A DNA stretch of 12,281 nucleotides from Firmicutes bacterium UBA5496 (GTDB taxonomy: Bacteria > Bacillota > Proteinivoracia > UBA4975): contig DIPE01000002.1 of assembly GCA_002427015.1 (NCBI GenBank), forward strand, positions 16,416 to 28,696, given 5' to 3'. Position 1 is the first letter of the stretch. Each line of letters starts with the position of its first letter. The position numbers and the translations under genes are program-made. The notes beneath the pieces are model-generated. The model ran no database searches. It saw nothing but the letters and a program-made list of their open reading frames with translations, and was not told the DNA's origin. Below, piece after piece: positions 8,098-12,281 of the stretch.

Positions 8098-8105
8098 GGC
8101 GGTGA
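8098..8105 (+). promoter_or_regulatory. ribosome binding site used to choose the hfq start
   Basis: GGCGGTGA matches the anti-SD complement GGAGGTGA at seven of eight bases and lies five bases before GTG 8111. It overlaps the GTG at 8102, so that earlier codon cannot use it. The TTG at 8108 is the remaining alternative. Confidence 0.55.
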
Positions 8106-8110
8106 GCTTG

Positions 8111-8344
8111 GTGAAAAATCTCAATCTGCAGGATGTTTTTCTCAACCAAATTCGCAAAGACGGAACTCCGGTGACCATTTTCTTGCTCAATGGTTTTCAA
8201 ATTAAGGGCTTTGTCCGCGGTTTCGACAACTTTACTGTAGTTATGGACAGCGATAACAAACAGCAGCTTATTTATAAGCATGCTATATCCACGATTATTC
8301 CGCTCCGCTCTGTCAACCTCAATCCAGAACGGGACGAGGAGTAA
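8111..8344 (+). CDS. hfq: RNA chaperone Hfq
   Basis: Hfq is a hexameric Sm-like protein that binds A-rich and U-rich RNA and pairs small RNAs with mRNAs. From GTG 8111 it has 77 residues and begins MKNLNLQDVFLNQIRK, lining up with the B. subtilis N-terminus; GTG 8102 or TTG 8108 would add three or one residues. The Sm1 motif covers VTIFLLNGFQIKGFVRGFDNFTVV and the Sm2 motif is LIYKHAIS, including the conserved Tyr-Lys-His that shapes the proximal U-binding site. The NLQD..LN..RK start carries the residues that contact RNA in the family. The C-terminal tail after Sm2 is short and acidic (RDEE), as in Gram-positive Hfq, unlike the long E. coli tail. It is the last gene before a strong terminator. 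Confidence 0.96.
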   Translation: MKNLNLQDVFLNQIRKDGTPVTIFLLNGFQIKGFVRGFDNFTVVMDSDNKQQLIYKHAISTIIPLRSVNLNPERDEE

Positions 8345-8345
8345 T

Positions 8346-8380
8346 ATAAATGCACCCTGCCAGGCAGGGTGTATTTATTT
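8346..8380 (+). terminator. intrinsic terminator of the miaB-hfq operon
   Basis: A 15-bp stem pairs 8346-8360 with 8364-8378, with one G-T pair and a 3-nt CAG loop. The core is CACCCTGC/GCAGGGTG, flanked by A-rich and T-rich arms. It begins one base after the hfq stop codon. The T-rich right side (TATTTATTT) serves as the tail, and the A-rich left arm means it could also act on the other strand. Confidence 0.88.
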
Positions 8381-8389
8381 GTCGCCAAG

Positions 8390-8418
8390 CACTTTTTTCC
8401 CTGTCAAAGCATATATTA
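8390..8418 (+). promoter_or_regulatory. sigma-K-like (mother-cell) promoter upstream of spoVK
   Basis: CATATATTA at 8410-8418 fits the sigma-K -10 consensus CATAnnnTA exactly. A -35-type CAC at 8390-8392 precedes it by a 17-nt spacer, as expected for sigma-K. The same -10 also fits the sigma-E form CATAnAnT, but I see no sigma-E style -35. It lies between the hfq terminator and the spoVK ribosome site, which is where a promoter for the second block must be. The consensus is short, so a chance match is possible. Confidence 0.5.
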
Positions 8419-8432
8419 TTTCATGTAATTTA

Positions 8433-8446
8433 GAGAGGGGGAGGGG
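8433..8446 (+). promoter_or_regulatory. purine-rich ribosome binding site for the spoVK-like gene
   Basis: The run GAGAGGGGGAGGGG precedes the GTG at 8448. The AGAGG part (8434-8438) has a nine-base spacing to that codon. The frame continues upstream to 8280, but that extension would run back through the hfq terminator and into hfq, so it is rejected. Confidence 0.65.
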
Positions 8447-8447
8447 A

Positions 8448-9368
8448 GTGGGAATAATTACCCCCGATGTAGAGAGGGTTGTCAGCCAGGGCAGCTTGAT
8501 TGAGGCCCCGCAGAGAATAGCGCCTGCAGCCCCGCTAGCTTTAGCCGAGCTCTATACTATGATTGGCTTAAAAAAGGTTAAAGAACTTGCCGGGGAGCTG
8601 GAGGCCTTTATCAATGTGCAAAAACACAGGGAAAATTATAATCTGAAGAATGCCCCCATGGTCTTGCATATGGTCTTTAAAGGCAATCCCGGCACCGGCA
8701 AGACAACCGTGGCCCGCCTCTTCGGCAAGCTCTTTAACAGCCTGCAGGTGCTGCCCAAGGGCCATATAATCGAGGTGGAACGGGCAGATCTGGTAGGCGA
8801 ATATATCGGGCACACGGCCCAAAAGACTCGGGAAAAAATCAATAAGGCCATGGGCGGGGTGCTCTTTATCGATGAAGCCTATTCCCTTGCCCGGGGAGGC
8901 GAAAAGGATTTTGGCAAAGAGGCTGTGGATACACTGGTCAAGGCCATGGAAGACTACAAGAATGAGTTTATTCTCATTCTCGCCGGCTACACAGCCCCTA
9001 TGGACGAGTTTTTGCGCCTTAATCCGGGGCTAAAATCCCGATTTCCCATTCAGATTCACTTTCCTGATTACTCGGTGCAGGAATTGCTGGACATCGCCGG
9101 GCTAATGCTGGAGGAGCGTCAGTACCGCATGACCAATCGGGCCCTCAATAAATTAGCCGAGATAATTGACCAATACAGCAATATGCCATACAATGATTTC
9201 AGCAATGCCCGTCTTGTCCGGAATTTGCTGGAAACGGCCATACGCCGTCATGCCGTCCGCTTAAGATATGTATCTCATCCCACCCGGGATCAGCTGCAGA
9301 CCCTTGAATCCTGTGATTTCTTGAGCAGCGCCGGCAATGAATATTCCCTGTACGGAAACCTGAGGTGA
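8448..9368 (+). CDS. spoVK: SpoVK-like AAA ATPase (stage V sporulation protein K / CbxX-CfxQ family)
   Basis: This is a cytosolic AAA+ ATPase of 306 residues from GTG 8448, close to the roughly 320 residues of B. subtilis SpoVK, which is needed late in spore maturation. Visible are the family's N-terminal helix (ELYTMIGLKKVKE), Walker A GNPGTGKTT (79-87), the substrate-loop segment EYIGHTAQKT, Walker B VLFIDEAYSLARG with D142-E143, a sensor-1-like FILILAGY and the arginine-finger segment NPGLKSRFP, all in the CbxX/CfxQ order. Position between hfq and ynbB is the B. subtilis arrangement and supports SpoVK rather than a Rubisco activase relative. A sigma-K-like promoter lies 30 nt upstream. The stop TGA lies within the GAGGTGA that forms the ribosome site of the next gene. 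The biochemical substrate of SpoVK is unknown. Confidence 0.87.
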   Translation: MGIITPDVERVVSQGSLIEAPQRIAPAAPLALAELYTMIGLKKVKELAGELEAFINVQKHRENYNLKNAPMVLHMVFKGNPGTGKTTVARLFGKLFNSLQVLPKGHIIEVERADLVGEYIGHTAQKTREKINKAMGGVLFIDEAYSLARGGEKDFGKEAVDTLVKAMEDYKNEFILILAGYTAPMDEFLRLNPGLKSRFPIQIHFPDYSVQELLDIAGLMLEERQYRMTNRALNKLAEIIDQYSNMPYNDFSNARLVRNLLETAIRRHAVRLRYVSHPTRDQLQTLESCDFLSSAGNEYSLYGNLR

Positions 9369-9371
9369 ATT

Positions 9372-10622
9372 ATGCTGACTGAGACTGAGTTTTTAGCCAA
9401 AAAATATCCTGTTCTGGCCAGGGCCCTGGCAGCAGTGATGCCCGCCCTTGAGCCCTATCGAATTTCGCCAGTTGATCTGCACAATCAGGCCCGAGTCCTG
9501 GAGGCCTTTTCCCGGCAGCGGGTGGACAGCTATGACCTGTTGGGTTCCACCGGCTATGGATACAATGACTGTGGCCGAGAGAAGCTGGAAGCCATCTATT
9601 GCCAGGTCTTTGGCGGCGAGGCTGCCCTGGTCCGCCCCCAAATCGCTTCCGGCACCCATGCCCTCTGGCTGGGTTTAAGCGGCAACACCCAGCCGGGGGA
9701 TGAAATCATCGCCATCACTGGACAGCCCTATGCCACCCTGGCCACAGTGCTTGCCCAGACCGGCATGGGTTCCTTTAAAAGCCTGGGAATAGAGTTTAAG
9801 ACCATAGAGCTGCTCCCCGAAGGGGGATTTGATCTGGATTCTCTGGCCGGAAGCCTGTCGGCCAAGACGAAGATTATTTACATTCAAAAGAGCCGGGGCT
9901 ATTCCCTGCGCCCTCCCATCAGCACAGAGCAAATCGCTGCCTTGGCGGCCTGGCTCAAAACAAAAGTATTCTGTCCCGCCATAGTTGTTGACAATTGCTA
10001 CGGCGAATTTGTCGAAATCCGGGAGCCCGGTGAGGCCGGGGCCGACCTGACAATTGGTTCTTTAATCAAGAATCCAGGGGGCGGCCTGGCTGAAACCGGC
10101 GGCTACCTGGTGGGCAGAAGAGATTTGGTGGCCAATGCCGCCGACCGCCTGCTGGCGCCTGGCCTGGCCGGAGAAATCGGGTCCACCGGCAATTATCTTA
10201 GGGCAATGTATCAGGGGCTGTTTTTGGCGCCTCATTTTGTCGGACAAGCGGTTTACAATGCCCGCTTTGCCGCAGCTATGGCTGAATACCTGGGGTTGAG
10301 AACCCTGCCCCGCTGGGATCAGGAGCGCTGCGACCTGGTCCAGGCGATTGAGCTGGGCTCTGCTGAGAAGATGGAAAAATTCTGCCGAGCAATTCAAGCT
10401 GCTTCCCCGATAGACAGTTTCGTGGCCCCGGTGCCTGCTGAAATGCCTGGCTATCAAGTGCCAGTTATCATGGCCGCCGGCACCTTTATTCAGGGAGCGA
10501 GTTTGGAGCTCAGCGCTGACGGGCCCGTTGAACCGCCATATATTGTCTACTATCAGGGAGGGTTATCTGCCCAGCACGGAATGCTGGCAATTGCCGCTGC
10601 CCTGGCCGCCATCAGCAGCTAA
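9372..10622 (+). CDS. ynbB: YnbB-like PLP-dependent enzyme ('aluminium resistance' / methionine gamma-lyase family)
   Basis: This is a 416-residue fold-type I PLP enzyme of the family annotated both as aluminium resistance protein and as methionine gamma-lyase. The probable PLP lysine is K233 in GSLIKNPGGGLAETGGY, with the phosphate-binding SGTHALWLGL near residue 94 and the cofactor-contacting VVDNCYGEF near 205. The end GTFIQGASLELSADGP, then PPYIVYYQGG, is strongly family-specific. It starts three bases after spoVK, using GAGGTGA (9362-9368), so the two are likely translated in tandem. The family is common in Firmicutes; its true substrate is not firmly known, and the aluminium name should not be taken as function. 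B. subtilis has the same neighbour order except for an intervening hflX-like gene. Confidence 0.92.
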   Translation: MLTETEFLAKKYPVLARALAAVMPALEPYRISPVDLHNQARVLEAFSRQRVDSYDLLGSTGYGYNDCGREKLEAIYCQVFGGEAALVRPQIASGTHALWLGLSGNTQPGDEIIAITGQPYATLATVLAQTGMGSFKSLGIEFKTIELLPEGGFDLDSLAGSLSAKTKIIYIQKSRGYSLRPPISTEQIAALAAWLKTKVFCPAIVVDNCYGEFVEIREPGEAGADLTIGSLIKNPGGGLAETGGYLVGRRDLVANAADRLLAPGLAGEIGSTGNYLRAMYQGLFLAPHFVGQAVYNARFAAAMAEYLGLRTLPRWDQERCDLVQAIELGSAEKMEKFCRAIQAASPIDSFVAPVPAEMPGYQVPVIMAAGTFIQGASLELSADGPVEPPYIVYYQGGLSAQHGMLAIAAALAAISS

Positions 10623-10627
10623 AGCAA

Positions 10628-10637
10628 GGGGGAGGAG
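10628..10637 (+). promoter_or_regulatory. ribosome binding site deciding the DUF456 gene start
   Basis: GGGGGAGGAG precedes the GTG at 10642 by four bases (six from the GGAGG core). The open frame reaches back to 10528 inside ynbB, but the upstream residues are out-of-frame ynbB sequence and the short start gives a clean membrane protein. Confidence 0.75.
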
Positions 10638-10641
10638 CATA

Positions 10642-11130
10642 GTGACAGTTACCATAGTGCTTACAATCATTGCCATTCTGGCCCTGGTCTTTGCCTTAAT
10701 CGGCATCATCATTCCCGGAATGCCCAGCATTCAGGCCCTGTGGGTTTTAGTGGCCATAGATTACTGGTTTCTTGGGTACTTGGAGCTGTCAGGGAAGACG
10801 ATGATCATCCTTTCCCTGGCCGCCGCTTTCACCGTAATTGGCGATTATGTCACTACGTCCTTGGGAGTAAAAAAAAGAGGCGGAAGCACCTTGGGGGCGA
10901 TTGGCTCTGTTGTCGGTCTCATTGCCGGCCTGGCCTTATTTCAGCTTCCGGGGATGCTAATCGGCTGTTTTCTCGGGGCTTTGGCGGGAGAGCTGCTGCA
11001 TGGCCAAGAAGTCAGGAAAGCCGCATACATCGCTGTGGGCGCTCTCTTTGGCTATGCCGCTTCAGCGGCCATCCAATTTGCAATTTGGGGCTTGTATGCC
11101 GCCGTTATCTTTTATCATATATATGCCTAA
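10642..11130 (+). CDS. DUF456-type small integral membrane protein
   Basis: This 162-residue, highly hydrophobic protein starts at GTG 10642. Likely membrane segments lie near residues 3-24, 30-47, 53-70, 84-102, 103-117 and 127-158, the last long enough for two passes. The IIPGMPSIQALW motif after the first helix, the GD(Y/x)-x-T-x-x-G-x-KK-x-GGS-x-x-GAIGS loop and the GxLIGxFLGAxxGE segment match the glycine-rich repeats of the DUF456 family as I know it. Charged residues are confined to short loops (K77-K78-R79 and E117 to K126). No function is established for the family. It follows ynbB by 19 nt and is closed by a strong terminator, so it is the third gene of the spoVK-led block. That placement would make it a candidate for sporulation-stage expression, but this is inference. 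Confidence 0.75.
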   Translation: MTVTIVLTIIAILALVFALIGIIIPGMPSIQALWVLVAIDYWFLGYLELSGKTMIILSLAAAFTVIGDYVTTSLGVKKRGGSTLGAIGSVVGLIAGLALFQLPGMLIGCFLGALAGELLHGQEVRKAAYIAVGALFGYAASAAIQFAIWGLYAAVIFYHIYA

Positions 11131-11152
11131 AGTGCGCCGGCTGCAGCAGGGG

Positions 11153-11192
11153 AAAAAAAGGGTAGTCTCTAGTGAAGAGATACCCTTTTTTT
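11153..11192 (+). terminator. strong, probably bidirectional intrinsic terminator after the DUF456 gene
   Basis: A 12-bp stem AAAAAAAGGGTA/TACCCTTTTTTT continues as five pairs TCTCT/AGAGA after one bulged G (11165), with a five-base AGTGA loop (11171-11175). A T7 run closes the + strand side, and the A7 arm gives a U tract on the other strand too. It separates the spoVK block from the gene at 11271. Confidence 0.93.
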
Positions 11193-11270
11193 ATATAAAT
11201 TTGAGTGGCAAGGCAAAACTCCGGGCTTCGCTAAATATATATAAATAACACGAAGCAAGGGGGAGAGTAA

Positions 11271-11639
11271 ATGGCCAAAACAATCTTTCAAAAAAGACGC
11301 CGTATTCGCATCGATCCAAACAATCCATACAGGACCAGGGATATGATTTATTATCTGGTGGACCAGGAGACGAATTTCAGCATTGAAGTAGAACAGTATG
11401 ATTACGTTCTGCGCAGTTTGGTGGCAGAAGATAAGATTAAAACTCCTGAGCTGAAAAATCAGGCCTCAGCCCGGCAACTAATAGAACATATGCTGAGGAA
11501 TGCAAGAGGCACAGGGGAGGTAATGGAAATTTATCATAACTGGCGAAAAGGCAAAGTGCCCTTAATCTGTGAGTCTAAAAATATCCTGGTAAAAGAGGCG
11601 ATCAGAAAGCGCTTTGCCAGAAACCTGAAAAAAATGTAG
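11271..11639 (+). CDS. unrecognised small basic protein
   Basis: This is a 122-residue protein with no motif I recognise. By my count it has 26 Lys/Arg against 15 Asp/Glu, with clusters at the N-terminus (KRRRIR, residues 8-13) and C-terminus (IRKRF and LKKM, 111-122). It has no signal peptide and no membrane segment. The middle looks helical (YDYVLRSLVAEDKI, then ARQLIEHMLRNA), and there is a single cysteine (C100). A good ribosome site, GGGGGAG (11259-11265), lies five bases before ATG 11271, which argues that it is a real gene. The charge suggests nucleic-acid binding, but this is only inference. The spacer upstream (11193-11270) is AT-rich, with no clear promoter boxes. The gene ends exactly where the convergent lexA ends. 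Confidence 0.7.
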   Translation: MAKTIFQKRRRIRIDPNNPYRTRDMIYYLVDQETNFSIEVEQYDYVLRSLVAEDKIKTPELKNQASARQLIEHMLRNARGTGEVMEIYHNWRKGKVPLICESKNILVKEAIRKRFARNLKKM

Positions 11640-12263
11640 TTACATTAGGCGGAATACTGCCACGACTTTGCCGACGATGACTACATCCCGCGTATAAATA
11701 GGTTCGTAAGCGGGGTTCTCAGGCTGCAGCTTGACCTTATCCCGGAGGCGGTAAAAGCGTTTGACTGTAGCTTCATCGCCAAGCATGGCGACAATGATTT
11801 CGCCATTCTCGGCATAATTTTGCTGGCGGACGAGAACCGTATCCCCGTTAAGGATGCCAGCGTCAATCATGCTGTCGCCCTTGACCTTGAGGCAGAACTG
11901 ACTGGCCCCCTGGCGGACAATATCCTGGGGTATGCTGATATAGCTCTCGATATTTTCTTCAGCTAAAATTGGGGCACCGGCAGCCACCCTGCCCAATAGA
12001 GGCACCGCAACCAGCTGAGCTGGCTGAAAATGGGGGGGAGCAGGGGGATCGGGAACCAGGATTTCAATGGCCCGGGGCTTGGTGCGGTCGCGGCGGATGT
12101 AGCCTTTCTGCTCTAGTTTTTCCAGGTGAGCATGAACTGTTGAGGAAGAACGCAGACCGATGGCCTCACCGATCTCACGCACTGAAGGGGGATAGCCCTT
12201 TTTTCTGACCTCGTCCTTAATAAACTCAAAAATCATCTGCTGTCGTGGCGTCAGACGTTCCAC
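11640..12263 (-). CDS. lexA: LexA repressor, SOS response regulator
   Basis: LexA represses DNA-damage genes and cleaves itself when RecA filaments form. It is complete at 207 residues, starting with GTG. The N-terminal winged helix-turn-helix (about residues 26-60, SVREIGEAIGLRSSSTVHAHL, then EKGYI-like wing) is followed by a proline-rich hinge (PDPPAPPHF, 71-79). The self-cleavage site is A95-G96 in VAAGAP. The catalytic serine is S131 (KGDSMIDAGI) and the lysine is K168 (DEATVKRFY). A GGGAGGG ribosome site lies six bases upstream of the start. Its promoter and any SOS box lie beyond the right edge. The stop codon is directly adjacent to that of the convergent gene at 11271, and no terminator hairpin lies between them. 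Confidence 0.97.
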   Translation of the reverse strand: MERLTPRQQMIFEFIKDEVRKKGYPPSVREIGEAIGLRSSSTVHAHLEKLEQKGYIRRDRTKPRAIEILVPDPPAPPHFQPAQLVAVPLLGRVAAGAPILAEENIESYISIPQDIVRQGASQFCLKVKGDSMIDAGILNGDTVLVRQQNYAENGEIIVAMLGDEATVKRFYRLRDKVKLQPENPAYEPIYTRDVVIVGKVVAVFRLM

Positions 12264-12269
12264 TGGATT

Positions 12270-12276
12270 CCCTCCC
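12270..12276 (-). promoter_or_regulatory. lexA ribosome binding site
   Basis: GGGAGGG on the minus strand lies six bases upstream of the GTG start at 12263, confirming that start. Only five more bases remain to the window edge, so no promoter or LexA box can be assessed. Confidence 0.8.
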
Positions 12277-12281
12277 GAAAG

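Noticed and set aside
8280..8447. Longer spoVK frame starting inside hfq
   Set aside because: It would translate through the hfq terminator hairpin and the sigma-K-like promoter and adds no recognisable SpoVK sequence.
11000..11248. Small + strand frame spanning the DUF456 end and its terminator
   Set aside because: It overlaps a better-supported gene in another frame and reads through a strong terminator hairpin.
11193..11270. Promoter or LexA (SOS) box before the basic-protein gene
   Set aside because: The spacer is AT-rich with several TATA-like strings, but no -35 at suitable spacing and no CGAAC-N4-GTTCG-like element was found here or in the other gene spacers.
11969..12208. + strand frame opposite lexA
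   Set aside because: It is an antisense shadow of the conserved LexA sequence, with no ribosome site seen.
1..12281. Mobile elements, CRISPR arrays, tRNA/rRNA genes, riboswitches
   Set aside because: No transposase or integrase genes, spaced direct repeats, tRNA-like clover-leaf stretches or long structured leaders were seen; nearly all of the window is accounted for by conserved coding genes.

Overview
The window looks like a chromosomal segment from an endospore-forming, Gram-positive (Firmicutes/Clostridia-like) bacterium, and the order of its genes is largely conserved housekeeping. The evidence is the order miaB-mutS-mutL-methyltransferase-miaA-hfq-spoVK-ynbB on the + strand followed by a Gram-positive style lexA. 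It is supported by strong GGAGG-type ribosome binding sites, an endonuclease-type MutL (no MutH expected), a SpoVK-like sporulation AAA ATPase and a sigma-K-like promoter in front of it. A Desulfotomaculum/Peptococcaceae- or Dethiobacter-like host is my guess; the sequence alone cannot fix the genus.

Layout. (1) 1-647: the 3' part of a tRNA 2-selenouridine synthase gene (mnmH/selU), cut by the window edge, followed by a bulged inverted repeat that may be a weak terminator. (2) 780-8344: a tight co-directional block of miaB, mutS, mutL, an RsmJ-like methyltransferase, miaA and hfq. Neighbours overlap by 4-11 nt or lie 2-26 nt apart, so it is probably one operon. It ends at a strong hairpin terminator (8346-8380). 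(3) 8448-11130: a second co-directional block of a spoVK-like AAA ATPase, a ynbB-like PLP enzyme ('aluminium resistance protein') and a DUF456-type membrane protein, ending at another strong terminator (11153-11192). (4) 11271-11639: an unrecognised small, very basic protein. (5) 11640-12263, minus strand: lexA, converging on gene 4 with no spacer.

How the genes work together: MnmH, MiaB and MiaA modify the tRNA anticodon loop (U34 and A37). MutS and MutL carry out mismatch repair, and the RsmJ-like protein probably methylates RNA. Hfq is an RNA-binding regulator. LexA links the far end to the SOS response. The miaA-hfq-spoVK-ynbB order resembles Bacillus subtilis, except that the hflX-like gene (ynbA) expected between spoVK and ynbB is absent.

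I found no mobile elements, CRISPR arrays, tRNA or rRNA genes, and no clearly new multi-gene system. The points most worth a second look are a nine-G run inside mutS, the sigma-K-like promoter of spoVK, the unknown basic protein abutting lexA, and the RsmJ-like methyltransferase inside the repair/tRNA-modification operon.
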